Source: Planctomycetota bacterium (GTDB lineage Bacteria; Planctomycetota; B15-G4; JADJEK01). From it: a stretch of DNA of 64,000 bases. Both the position numbers and the translations under genes were made by a program. Below the pieces are notes generated by a model. The model had not been told where the DNA came from, ran no database searches, and worked only from the letters and a program-made list of their open reading frames with translations. Where the stretch lies: assembly GCA_016709145.1 (NCBI GenBank), contig JADJEK010000001.1:310001-374000 (forward strand), written 5' to 3'. Position 1 is the stretch's first letter, and the number at the start of each line of letters is the position of its first letter. Shown piece by piece: positions 26,304 through 36,529 of the stretch.

Positions 26304-27004
26304 ATCGGTTCTGTTGCGGCGCCGCGCTGGTCGTGATGACGCTCGGCAGCGGTGGCTGCGGCGTGCTCGGCGGCGGACCGCGCGTCGTCGGCTCGATGCG
26401 TGAGGTCATGCGCGACGGCGCCACCGAAGGTCGCATCGCCCTCGTCGATGCGACCGCGGGCGAACACACCGTCGCGATCGGTGCGCTCGAAGGACTCCAA
26501 GGTGAGTTCCTCTGCATCGGCGGCGACGTCTGGATCGGTCGCGCGACGAATCCTCCGGCGAGCACCGTCACGCACGGCGCGACCGACGCCGACCGCGCGA
26601 CGCTCGTCATCGCCGACGACGTCGAGCAATGGATGATGGTCCCACTCGAACGCGATCGCGATCTGGCCGGCCTCGACGCCCAACTCGCGCAGGCCCAAGC
26701 CAAGCTCGGCCTGCCCGAGACGTTCGCGTTCGTCATCGAAGGCGGCTACTCGGACCTGCACGCGCACGTGCTCGCCGGGAAATGCCCGTATCAAGACCCC
26801 CACGTCGCCGTCGGCACGACGACGGGAGCACGCGGCCGTGGGCTGTTCGTCGGCTTCTTCACGAGCGGGCCGGCCGGGATCCTCACGCATCACGGCCAAC
26901 GCTCGCACGTGCACGTCAAGCTCAGCGAACCGGCGCCGTTCGTCGGCCACGTCGATGCCGTGGTGTTCGACGCGGGTTCGACGCTGCGTCTGCCGCGGCG
27001 CTGA
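26300..27004 (+). CDS. acetolactate decarboxylase-like lipoprotein (234 aa)
   Basis: TTG at 26300 overlaps the TPR stop (TTGA). The N-terminus has a lipobox, TLGSGGCG. The rest follows the alpha-acetolactate decarboxylase fold: GALEGLQGEFLCIGGDVWIG (with the Glu that helps bind zinc), RDLAGLDAQLAQAQAKLGLP, VIEGGYSDLHAHVLAGKCPY, then HVHVKLSEPAPFVGHVDAVV, which supplies the His-x-His-x10-His zinc ligands. The enzyme in other bacteria turns 2-acetolactate into acetoin in the cytoplasm, so a lipid-anchored form is unusual and may act on another substrate. Length is normal for the family apart from the signal. Confidence 0.65.
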   Translation: MNRFCCGAALVVMTLGSGGCGVLGGGPRVVGSMREVMRDGATEGRIALVDATAGEHTVAIGALEGLQGEFLCIGGDVWIGRATNPPASTVTHGATDADRATLVIADDVEQWMMVPLERDRDLAGLDAQLAQAQAKLGLPETFAFVIEGGYSDLHAHVLAGKCPYQDPHVAVGTTTGARGRGLFVGFFTSGPAGILTHHGQRSHVHVKLSEPAPFVGHVDAVVFDAGSTLRLPRR

Positions 27005-27040
27005 CCCGACCGCAGGTCGGTCCTCAGCGCGAGGAGTCCC

Positions 27041-28759
27041 TCACGGCGAGAACGTGAAGTGCGTCGCGTTCGTCACGCCGCTGACGAAACCGAACTGCCG
27101 ATCGAGCAGCACCGCCGCGTGATGCACGAACACACCGTCGAGCGGTAGGCCCGCGAGCGCGGAACTCGGCGGCAACACGAACGCGAGACTCGCGCGCCCC
27201 GCGGCGTCGAGCACGCCGACGCGCGGGATCAACGGGCCGCCACCGAATCCGCTCGTCGTGTACAGCGTGTAGGCATCGATGTTCAACGGCAGGTGGTACG
27301 CGCCGAGCGGAACACCGGGGTTCGTTCCGGTGACCGAGCCGAGCACGAAGTACGTCGAGCCGGCATACGCCGTGCCCATGTCGAGGAACAACGTCTGCGC
27401 GCCGCTCAGCCCGCACGACGTCCCGCACGGATTCAAGTACGCCGGCGTTCCGGCCAACTCGAAGTCCGCGTCGGACGGAACGAGGACGGACCACGCGGAT
27501 CCCGACGACGAACCTTGGTCGTCGTCGCCAGGAACGCCGGCCGCGATTCGATCTCCGTCGAGCGCGACGTCGGCACCGAAGCGGTCGGACGACGCGGAGT
27601 CTGGCGCTTCGAGTTTCGCCACTTCGAGCCAGCCCGCCGACGTGCGGCGGTACATCCACACCGCGCCGCGCGCGTCGCCGTGTTGCTGCGCATCGCGTGA
27701 ACCGACCACGAACACGTCGCCGTCGAGGGCGCAGCTCGTGCCGAACGAGAGACCGTTCTCGAGGTCGTCGAGATCGAGGTTCGCCGGCGCCACACGTTCG
27801 ACGCGTGTCCACGTGAGGCCATCGAACTCGTACACGTCCGCGATGCCGGGCACGTAGTACGCACCCAGCGGACCGCCGAACGGCGAAGTCACGACGACGC
27901 GCTCGTCGTCGATCGCGATCGCGGTGCCGTACTCCCAGTTCTCGTGCGGGAACGTGTCGGACTGCAGCGTGTGCGTCACGACCCAACCCGCCGGCGAGCT
28001 CTCGCAGACCTGCGCCCGCCCCCTCGAATTGCCGCCGTGCGACGCGAACGGTGCGGTCGCGACGACGCGCGCTCCCGACACGTCGACCGCCGTACCGAAG
28101 CCGTCGAAGTCCTGGCCGTGCAGCGTCTCGACGACCTTGCCGGATTGCTGCCAGACGCCGGACGTGCGATCGAACACGTACACCGCGCCGGGTCGTTGGA
28201 CGAACGGCGCGCCATCGGCGAGCGGCGCACCGATGGCGATCCGGTCGACATCGACGGCCACCGACGCTCCGAACCGGTCACCGGCGTTGCCGTCGTTCGG
28301 TTCGAGCGCGATGGTCGGCACCCACGTGCCCGACGACAGCTCGAAGACGTGCACCACTCCGGTCGCGATGCCCGCACCGTTCGACTCACCGGGCGCTCCG
28401 ACGACGATCCGAGTCGACGACAACGCGACGTCGAAGCCGAACTGCCCGTTCGCCAGGCCATTCGTCGCGATGAGCTTCGCCGTCTGCGTCCAGACCCCGC
28501 CGCTGCGTTCGAACACGTAGACCGCGCCGGAACTCGCGCCCTGCGGGTCCGCGCTCGGCACGCCGACGACCATGCGGTTCCCGCGCAACGCCACCGTATG
28601 GCCGAAGCCATCCGCGACGGCGAGATCCGCGGGCACGAGCTTCGGATCGAACGCTTGGCCCCACGCGGCCACCGGCGGCACGAACAGAGCCACGCAGGCG
28701 ACGAGACCGCCGAACGCTCCGCGGGCGAAGCGTTCGGAAAAACCGAGCGGGGAAGTCAT
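27041..28759 (-). CDS. secreted FG-GAP/beta-propeller repeat protein (572 aa)
   Basis: A signal peptide (FGGLVACVALFVPPVAAWGQ) is followed by about seven repeats of the kind ADGFGHTVALRGNRMVVGVP...AVYVFERSGG, closely like the 1.5-kb protein. The C-terminal 140 residues (YLNPCGTSCGLSGAQTLFLD onward, with GTNPGVPLGAYHLPLNIDAY and GVLDAAGRASLAFVLPPSSA) are a different end domain, with paired cysteines. ATG 28759 is chosen because GGAG lies 9 bases upstream and the signal peptide then begins the protein. Likely extracellular; ligand unknown. Confidence 0.85.
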   Translation of the reverse strand: MTSPLGFSERFARGAFGGLVACVALFVPPVAAWGQAFDPKLVPADLAVADGFGHTVALRGNRMVVGVPSADPQGASSGAVYVFERSGGVWTQTAKLIATNGLANGQFGFDVALSSTRIVVGAPGESNGAGIATGVVHVFELSSGTWVPTIALEPNDGNAGDRFGASVAVDVDRIAIGAPLADGAPFVQRPGAVYVFDRTSGVWQQSGKVVETLHGQDFDGFGTAVDVSGARVVATAPFASHGGNSRGRAQVCESSPAGWVVTHTLQSDTFPHENWEYGTAIAIDDERVVVTSPFGGPLGAYYVPGIADVYEFDGLTWTRVERVAPANLDLDDLENGLSFGTSCALDGDVFVVGSRDAQQHGDARGAVWMYRRTSAGWLEVAKLEAPDSASSDRFGADVALDGDRIAAGVPGDDDQGSSSGSAWSVLVPSDADFELAGTPAYLNPCGTSCGLSGAQTLFLDMGTAYAGSTYFVLGSVTGTNPGVPLGAYHLPLNIDAYTLYTTSGFGGGPLIPRVGVLDAAGRASLAFVLPPSSALAGLPLDGVFVHHAAVLLDRQFGFVSGVTNATHFTFSP

Positions 28760-28910
28760 CGGGCCGGCTCCGGCAGGCAGCGGGTCGTGTGGTCCGGGAC
28801 ACGAACCGTAACCCCACGGGTCCGTCGCCGCGTCTGTCATTTTTGTGACGGTTCGCGAATCGGCCCGATGGCCCCACGACCTCACGCGAGGTCGACCGCC
28901 GTGGGCTCGG

Positions 28911-30284
28911 TCAGGGTGAAACGCCGTTCACGTCGGCTTCGCCGTCGAGCCAGAGGTCGAGCATCTCGAACCAGCCATCGACCGTGCCGTCGGCCGGCGT
29001 CATCCCGTCCGCGAGGAACTTGAATCCGCCGAGCGGGACGCCGCGGTTCTCGTGCGCGACGGGCGAGTACCAGCGATAGTCCTTCCACGCGGCGCGATCG
29101 TCGGCCGGCATGACGACGAACGCGCCGCAACCGCCGCGGCGGAAGGTCGGGTACGCCGTGCCTCCGAACGACTCGAGCACGAACGCGTCGAGTGCGCGCA
29201 TCGCGGTGCCGGCCCGATCGCGCACGGAGCGCGGGAACGCGTCGCTCGCTTCGATGCGCGCGCACAGATCGAACGGATCGACGTACGCACCCTCGTCCGT
29301 GTACTTCACGACGCCGCCGTTCGCGTCACCCTTGCGCAGCGCGAAGAACGCGTCGCGCGCGTTCGCGTTCACGAGTTCGATCGCGAGTCCGTCGAGCGCT
29401 CGCTTCACGGCTTCGACCTGAGTCATGTCGAAGCACGCCGCGGATTCGCGTAGCGCGTAGTCGGGATCGCGCGCCGCGGCAGCCTGGCGACCGAGCCGGC
29501 CTTCTTCGACCACGAGTTCGCCGAGTTGCCGCGGCGTCAGCGTCGCGGGGTCGAACGTCGGCCGATCGTCGGCCGCGGCATGGCCCGGCGAACGGAGTCG
29601 GGCGAACGCGCGATCCCAATCGAGCGGCGGCCCCGCGTTCGGGATCGCGACGAGCACGTCGGTGGAGAAGCCCGCGCCCGCGCGCGGACGCCACTCGTAC
29701 GCGATCTCGACTCCGGCCATGTTGCACAGCTCGAGCCCGACGAAATCGAGCGACTCGTCGACGCGTGCGGCCATCTCCGCGATGCCCATCTCGGTGCGAC
29801 TGGTCTCGTCCGGACACATCGCCTGCCCATCGGCGTGGCCGTAGATCATCAGCCCGTAATGCTGCGCGGGATGGTGCACCTTCGCCCACGCGATGAATTG
29901 CGCGAGCGTGTCGGGATCGGACGTGTCGAGTTCGACGTCGGCATCGAGCGTGATCGTGGGCAGCTCGCCCTCGCCCGACAGACGCTCGACCGAAGTCTTG
30001 TGCACGCGGTAGAGCCGCGTGCCGTCGAAGTCCTCGCCGAGGAACGCGTTGTCGTCGGAGAAGTACCCCGGGTGACGATCGAGCAGCAGCAACAGCTCGA
30101 CGCCTGGATCGTCGTCGAGCGCGACACGCAGCGCGTCGAGGAACTCGAGGATCGGTCCGTCCGCGTTGTTGTCGGCCGCGCCGTAGACGAGGAACGTCCA
30201 CGGCCGATCATCGGCGAACGAAGCTCGTGCCAAGCCGAACCCGATCACGAACGCGACCACGAGCACCAGCGCGCGCCGAACCAT
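28911..30284 (-). CDS. clostripain-family (C11) cysteine peptidase, exported (457 aa)
   Basis: A signal peptide (ALVLVVAFVIGFGLARASFA) leads into a clostripain-type domain: WTFLVYGAADNNADGPILEF, then the catalytic His150 in YGLMIYGHADG and Cys187 in DFVGLELCNMAGVEIAYEW. The strand before each residue and the spacing fit the caspase-like C11 fold, whose members cleave after Arg or Lys. The C-terminal 200 residues are less conserved. Export suggests a role in extracytoplasmic protein processing. It lies 102 bases after the ABC permease gene on the same strand, a gap that looks empty. Confidence 0.85.
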   Translation of the reverse strand: MVRRALVLVVAFVIGFGLARASFADDRPWTFLVYGAADNNADGPILEFLDALRVALDDDPGVELLLLLDRHPGYFSDDNAFLGEDFDGTRLYRVHKTSVERLSGEGELPTITLDADVELDTSDPDTLAQFIAWAKVHHPAQHYGLMIYGHADGQAMCPDETSRTEMGIAEMAARVDESLDFVGLELCNMAGVEIAYEWRPRAGAGFSTDVLVAIPNAGPPLDWDRAFARLRSPGHAAADDRPTFDPATLTPRQLGELVVEEGRLGRQAAAARDPDYALRESAACFDMTQVEAVKRALDGLAIELVNANARDAFFALRKGDANGGVVKYTDEGAYVDPFDLCARIEASDAFPRSVRDRAGTAMRALDAFVLESFGGTAYPTFRRGGCGAFVVMPADDRAAWKDYRWYSPVAHENRGVPLGGFKFLADGMTPADGTVDGWFEMLDLWLDGEADVNGVSP

Positions 30285-30386
30285 CGCCGAACTCCCGGAA
30301 CGAGCAGCCGTGGTCTCGATACGCGACGGCGCCGACGCTGTGAGCCGGCCCCCGAGTTTTCATCGCCCTCGATCCCTACGAGCACG

Positions 30387-31357
30387 TCATGCCGCGCGCT
30401 TGCGCCATTGATCGAGCGCGACCGCGACGACGATGATCGCGCCGATCACGATCTTCTGGATCGGGTCGGGGACCTCGGCGAACACGCAGCCCGAGCGCAG
30501 CGTGGTCATCAGCAGCGCACCGATCAGCGAACCGAGCACCGAGCCGCGGCCGCCGTTCAAGCTGCCGCCTCCGATCACGACCGCGGCGATGACTTCGAGC
30601 TCGAGACCGGACCCGCCGGTCGGATCTCCTTGGCGGTTCAGGTTGGCGAATTGGAACAACCCGGCGATCCCGATGCAGAGTCCACACAGCGTGTAGACCA
30701 GCACCTTCACGCGATCGACCGCGATGCCGCACAAGCGCGCGGTCGGCTCGCTCGAACCGACGGCGACGACGTGGCGGCCGAGCACCGTGTTCTTCAGCAC
30801 GAACGCGACCAAGACGCCGAGCAGTACGACGATCCACACGCCGGTGCAGACGAACGGCCATGCCCCCGCAGGCGGCGGATCGAGCAGGCTCGACAACCAC
30901 GCCGGCGCCTCGGTCGCGATCTTCTGCTGCGACGCGATCTGCTCGGCGACGCCGCGGAACAGCAGCATCGTGCCGAGCGTGACGATGAACGGCACGAGCT
31001 TGAGACGCGTCACGAGCAGTCCATTGACCGCTCCGGCGAGCGCGCCGACGCCGAGCGTCGCCAGCACCGCGAACGGCGCGGCGACTCCGGCGCGCAGCAG
31101 CAATGCGAGCACGACGGACGTCAACGCCAACAGCGAGCCGACCGCGAGATCGATCCCGGCGCTGACGATCACGAGCGTCATCCCGAGCGCACCCATGCCG
31201 ACGATCGCGGTCTGCTTCGCGATCAACGTCATGCGGAACGGCGTCAGGAACGTCGCATCCGGCTTGGCCACGCAGCCCCACGCCCAGAACGCCAACACGA
31301 CGAGGACGAGCCCGAGGAACGGAGCGAGCGTGGAGAGGATCACACGCGGCACACGGT

Positions 31358-31361
<4 letters not shown>
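30387..31361 (-). CDS. sugar ABC transporter permease, RbsC/BPD_transp_2 type (324 aa)
   Basis: The protein has eight to ten hydrophobic segments and the family signatures VGMGALGMTLVIVSAGIDLA (near residue 55), GAVNGLLVTRLKLVPFIVTL, and the C-terminal EVIAAVVIGGGSLNGGRGSV. The ATG at 31361 overlaps the ATPase stop (ATGA). With the ATPase and binding protein upstream it forms a complete ribose/galactofuranose-type importer. In the usual CUT2 layout two permease subunits would form a homodimer, consistent with a single permease gene here. Confidence 0.92.
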
Positions 31362-32878
<1,517 letters not shown>

Positions 32879-32890
32879 CGCGATCCGCGT

Positions 32891-33892
32891 TCAGTCGGCC
32901 AGCGGGAACAACAGGCGGCGCATCGCCGGATCGTCGACGTTCTGCGTGGTCACGAGCGTCTCGCCGGTCTGCACACGAGCATCGACGGGCTTGCCCGTGA
33001 GTTGCGCGTGGATGGCGCGCACTGCTTTCTCGCCCATCGCGACCGGGTCTTGCAACACGGTGGCGGCGAGCCGACCTTCCTTCAGCGCGGCGACGATGCG
33101 GTCCGAGCTGTCGAAGCCGACGACCTTGATCTTCGACGTGAGCCCGCGCGGATCACGCGCGAGCGCGGTCAGCATTCCGGACGTGCACGACTCGTTCGAG
33201 CAGAACACTCCGTCGATGCGCTCGCCGAACGTCTGGGCGAGGTTTTCGCCGACTTCGATCGCCTTGCTCTCGTCGGGACCGCCGTGGCGATCGCTCGAGA
33301 TCAACTGGATCCCCGGATGGCGCGCGATCTCTTCGAGGAAGCCGGCCTCGCGCTGCTCGGTGCTCGCCGAGCCGACCGCGTAGCGCATCAGCACGACGTT
33401 GCCCTTGCCTTGGAGTTGCTCGGCCAGGAACTTGGCCGCGATGCGGCCGCCTTGGACGTTGTCGGTCGCGACGTAACTCGCGATGCCGAGATCGGCGCTC
33501 GCCAGACCGGAATCGAAGATCACGACGGGCACGTTCTGCGCGATCGCCGTCTTGACCGGCGTCTCCAACGCGCGCGCGTCGAGCGGCGCGAGGCAGATGC
33601 CGTCGAAGCCGTCCGCGAGGAACGACTCGACGATCGCGATCTGCGCCGCGGCGTCGCCTTCGCCTTGCGGCCCCTTCCACACGATCTCGAGATCCGGCAG
33701 CGCCGCGTCGGCCGCGCGGGCACCCTTCTCGACGGCCTTCCAGAACTCGTGCGACGTGCCCTTCGGGATCACGGCGACGCGCAGCGTCTTGCCCGCGTTC
33801 GAGGTGCCGCCCGCCGATCCCGAGTCACCGCACGCAGAGAGGCTCGAACCGAGCACGAGAGGAAGGAGCACGGCGAGCGCGACACGCGACAT
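32891..33892 (-). CDS. sugar-binding lipoprotein of ABC importer, RbsB-like (333 aa)
   Basis: ATG 33892 follows GGAGA by 7 bases and gives a lipoprotein signal (LVLGSSLSACGDS). The mature part is a type I periplasmic binding protein: TLRVAVIPKGTSHEFWKAVE, DGICLAPLDARALETPVKTA, VPVVIFDSGLA, KIKVVGFDSSDRIVAALKEG. The frame upstream to 34183 is non-coding in character. As first gene of the operon it should define specificity, probably a pentose, hexose or related compound; the exact sugar cannot be read from the sequence. Confidence 0.92.
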   Translation of the reverse strand: MSRVALAVLLPLVLGSSLSACGDSGSAGGTSNAGKTLRVAVIPKGTSHEFWKAVEKGARAADAALPDLEIVWKGPQGEGDAAAQIAIVESFLADGFDGICLAPLDARALETPVKTAIAQNVPVVIFDSGLASADLGIASYVATDNVQGGRIAAKFLAEQLQGKGNVVLMRYAVGSASTEQREAGFLEEIARHPGIQLISSDRHGGPDESKAIEVGENLAQTFGERIDGVFCSNESCTSGMLTALARDPRGLTSKIKVVGFDSSDRIVAALKEGRLAATVLQDPVAMGEKAVRAIHAQLTGKPVDARVQTGETLVTTQNVDDPAMRRLLFPLAD

Positions 33893-34064
33893 GAGCGTTC
33901 TCCGACGAGTGGCGCGGGAGTGTAGCAGCAGGACCACGGCGACGATCCACGGCCGCAGGTCGTTCCGCGCCAAGAGCCTGGAGTCGGCGCAACGCCACGA
34001 CAGTGAGTCGCTACCATGCGCGGCCTCTTCGCCGGCCATCCCCCAAGTCCCGGAGCCACCGTCC

Positions 34065-34511
34065 ATGCTGTCGCGTCGTGTGACCGCCACTCTCACGTTC
34101 GTCCTCGGGTTCGCCGTCGCTGCCGTCGCGTTCGATGAAGACAACGGTCTGCATCGCGCGATGGAGTCGTTGAAGAAGCACATGAAGCCGTTGAGTCAGT
34201 CGATCGGCGACGCCGCCAAGAACGACGAGACGCTGAAGCACCTCATGGACATGCAGGCGCTGACGCTCGAGTCGAAGACGTTCGATCCGCCGACGGCGAA
34301 GGATCTGAAGGGCGAGGAACTCGCGAAGCACGTCAACGACTACCAGGCCGACATGACCAAGCTGTTGGTCGAGTTGGCGACGATGGAGCTCGAAGTCCGC
34401 GCCGGTGACAACGCCGCGGCGCAGGCGCGCGTGAAGGCGGGTCTGGTCAAGATGCGCGAAGACGGCCACGACAAGTTCCAGGGCGAAGAGGAAGACGAAC
34501 GCCGCAAGTGA
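34065..34511 (+). CDS. cytochrome b562-like helical-bundle protein, exported (148 aa)
   Basis: A signal peptide (VTATLTFVLGFAVAAVAFDE) precedes about 125 residues predicted as four amphipathic helices: LHRAMESLKKHMKPLSQSIG, AKHVNDYQADMTKLLVELAT, AAQARVKAGLVKMREDGHDK. An early Met (HRAMESL) and the late His of EDGHDKF are placed as the haem ligands of cytochrome b562, and no CxxCH is present. That makes a non-covalent haem possible but unproven. It is divergent to the ABC operon and ends at a strong hairpin. Confidence 0.6.
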   Translation: MLSRRVTATLTFVLGFAVAAVAFDEDNGLHRAMESLKKHMKPLSQSIGDAAKNDETLKHLMDMQALTLESKTFDPPTAKDLKGEELAKHVNDYQADMTKLLVELATMELEVRAGDNAAAQARVKAGLVKMREDGHDKFQGEEEDERRK

Positions 34512-34531
34512 TGCGCGATTTGGTCCCGAAC

Positions 34532-34572
34532 ACGACGCCCCGCGCTGCGTGTCACGCAGCGCGGGGCGTCGT
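34532..34572 (+). terminator. strong hairpin after the b562-like gene
   Basis: An 18-bp perfect stem, ACGACGCCCCGCGCTGCG with its complement, encloses the loop TGTCA, 20 bases after the stop codon. Only a short CGCTTCC follows, so it is not a full T-run terminator, but the stability suggests a transcript end. It separates the gene from the MFS gene at 34600. Confidence 0.6.
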
Positions 34573-34599
34573 CGCTTCCGCGCGGAGTCCCTTCGAGTC

Positions 34600-35817
34600 A
34601 TGACGTCGACGCACCAAAGTCCCCCACGCACGGCGCCGCTGTACGCGGTGCTCGCGTTCACCGCGCTCAACTCGTTCGCGGCGGGCACGACGAGCACGGG
34701 CATCTTCTTCGTCACGCGCAACGCGTACGAGTTCTCGGCGACCGCGAACTACGGGCTCGGGCTGTTGTTCGGCTTGGGCTACACGATCGGCGCGTTGGCC
34801 TCGGGCCCGCTGCTGCGACGGATCCGCGCCGCGTTCCCGACGCTGTCGAGCCGCGGCCTGCTCGCGCTCGTGGTCGGCACGTTGAGTCTGCTGTGCGCGC
34901 TGCCCGTGCTGTTGCCGTCGCCGTCGACGGTGTGGGCCATGCTCGGCGTCTACGCCGCGATCTGCGGCATGCTGTGGCCGATCGTGCAGACGTATCTCAG
35001 CGGCGGGCGCGCGGCCGGTGACCTCCAGCGCGCCGTCGGAGTGTTCAACCTGACGTGGAGTTCCACGCTGGTCGTGTCGTTCTGGCTGATCGCGCCGGTC
35101 CTGAAGAGCCATCCACTCGCAGTGCTCGGCGCAGTCGCGCTCGTGCATCTCGCGAGCTTCGCGTTCCTCGTGCCGCTCGGCCGCGAACCCGGAACGACGC
35201 CGCAAGTCAGCGCCGAGGCGCCCGCCGCGGTCTCGAAGTCGTTCCTCGTCGCGCACCGCGTGCTGCTCGCATCGGCGTACCTCGTCATGTACGCGCTGAT
35301 CCCGTTCCTCCCGACGCTGCTCGACGACATCGGCGTCGCGCGTCTGTGGCAGACGCCGTTGACGTCGACGTGGTTGATCACGCGCGTCGTGACCTTCTAT
35401 CTGCTGTTGCGTTCGCCACGTTGGCGCGGTCGCAATTGGCCGGCGATCGCCGGCACGGCGTGCATGGTCGCGGGCTTCGCGCTGACCGTGTTGGCGTCGT
35501 GGTGGGATGCGCGCGCGATCGCGATCGCGCAGTTCGCGCTGGGACTGGCCGCGTTCGGCGTCGGCGTCGCGGTGCTCTACTTCGCGGCGTTGTTCTACGC
35601 ACTCGAAGCCGGGCGCGCGAAAGTCGACGCCGGCGGCCGCCACGAAGCGATGATCGGCGCGGGCTACACGTTCGGGCCGTTGTGCGGACTGGTCGCCTAC
35701 GAAGCCGCCGCGCTGGGATGGATCGCTCCGACGGCGGCGGATCCGTGCATGCTCGCGGGCGTGTTCGCGTTCACGGTGATCGGCATCGTCGCCGCGCTGC
35801 GCGTCGCGCGTCGCTGA
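34600..35817 (+). CDS. MFS transporter (405 aa)
   Basis: About twelve hydrophobic segments can be counted, beginning LYAVLAFTALNSFAAGTTST and YGLGLLFGLGYTIGALASGP, with a basic loop LLRRIRAAFPTLSSRG after the second pair, as in major facilitator proteins. No drug- or sugar-specific signature is obvious. ATG 34600 is preferred, because the earlier GTG at 34549 lies inside the upstream hairpin. It is followed 20 bases later by the convergent trmB. Confidence 0.8.
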   Translation: MTSTHQSPPRTAPLYAVLAFTALNSFAAGTTSTGIFFVTRNAYEFSATANYGLGLLFGLGYTIGALASGPLLRRIRAAFPTLSSRGLLALVVGTLSLLCALPVLLPSPSTVWAMLGVYAAICGMLWPIVQTYLSGGRAAGDLQRAVGVFNLTWSSTLVVSFWLIAPVLKSHPLAVLGAVALVHLASFAFLVPLGREPGTTPQVSAEAPAAVSKSFLVAHRVLLASAYLVMYALIPFLPTLLDDIGVARLWQTPLTSTWLITRVVTFYLLLRSPRWRGRNWPAIAGTACMVAGFALTVLASWWDARAIAIAQFALGLAAFGVGVAVLYFAALFYALEAGRAKVDAGGRHEAMIGAGYTFGPLCGLVAYEAAALGWIAPTAADPCMLAGVFAFTVIGIVAALRVARR

Positions 35818-35837
35818 CGCGCGCCGACCGACCCGCG

Positions 35838-36470
35838 TCAGGCGATCCGCTGGAAGCTGGTGCGCTGGATGCCGCGGCCGGCTTCGAGCGCATGCGCTTC
35901 GAAGTTGCTGACGACCTGCGGCAATGCCCGCTGTGGCTCCGCTCCGCGTTCGACGAAGCGCGGCGACGACAGGAACAGTTCGCGGATCGACTCGAAGCGG
36001 CTCGGCACATCGGACGCCGCATGCACGAAGCCGTCGGGCACGAGCGCGCGTAGGCACGACTCGACGAAGTCGGACGTGACCACCGCGCGCTTCTCGTGGC
36101 GGCGCTTCCACCACGGATCTGGGAAGTAGAGGTGGATCGCGCGCAGCGATTCGGGCTTCACCCAATCCTTGAGCACGTCCTGCGCTCGCGCGCAGATCAG
36201 TCGGACGTTCGCGAGCTTGCGCTTCGCGACACGGTTGACCGTGAACAAGTGACGCTTGCGCGCGACTTCGACGCCGAGGAGATTGACGTCCGGGCGCTTC
36301 TCACCGCTCGCGACGACGAACCAACCCTTGCCGTGCCCGATCTCCATTTCGACCGGATGGTCGTTGCCGAACACTTCGCGCAAGTCGAACGGCCACGGTG
36401 GGCCGACCACCGAGAGTTGGTACGGCGCAAGCTGTTCGGCGGTCAGTGGGTTGCGTAGGCGGACGATCAT
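35838..36470 (-). CDS. trmB: tRNA (guanine-N7-)-methyltransferase
   Basis: TrmB methylates G46 in the tRNA variable loop using SAM. The SAM-binding start is PVEMEIGHGKGWFVVASGEK, followed by NLLGVEVARKRHLFTVNRVA. The family-specific IHLYFPDPWWKRRHEKRAVV lies mid-protein, and HAASDVPSRFESI follows. ATG 36470 gives 210 residues, normal for the family; the extension to 36533 has no homologous character. It converges with the MFS gene. Confidence 0.93.
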   Translation of the reverse strand: MIVRLRNPLTAEQLAPYQLSVVGPPWPFDLREVFGNDHPVEMEIGHGKGWFVVASGEKRPDVNLLGVEVARKRHLFTVNRVAKRKLANVRLICARAQDVLKDWVKPESLRAIHLYFPDPWWKRRHEKRAVVTSDFVESCLRALVPDGFVHAASDVPSRFESIRELFLSSPRFVERGAEPQRALPQVVSNFEAHALEAGRGIQRTSFQRIA

Positions 36471-36529
36471 TGGGCCGCGCAGGGTAGCAGTCCGCCGGAT
36501 CGGCGCGAGGTCGACCCCTGGCCGCCGCG

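Noticed and set aside
25346..27004. Fusion of TPR and acetolactate-decarboxylase domains in one protein
   Set aside because: A single-base correction gives the TPR gene a natural end, and the second gene has its own TTG start and lipoprotein signal.
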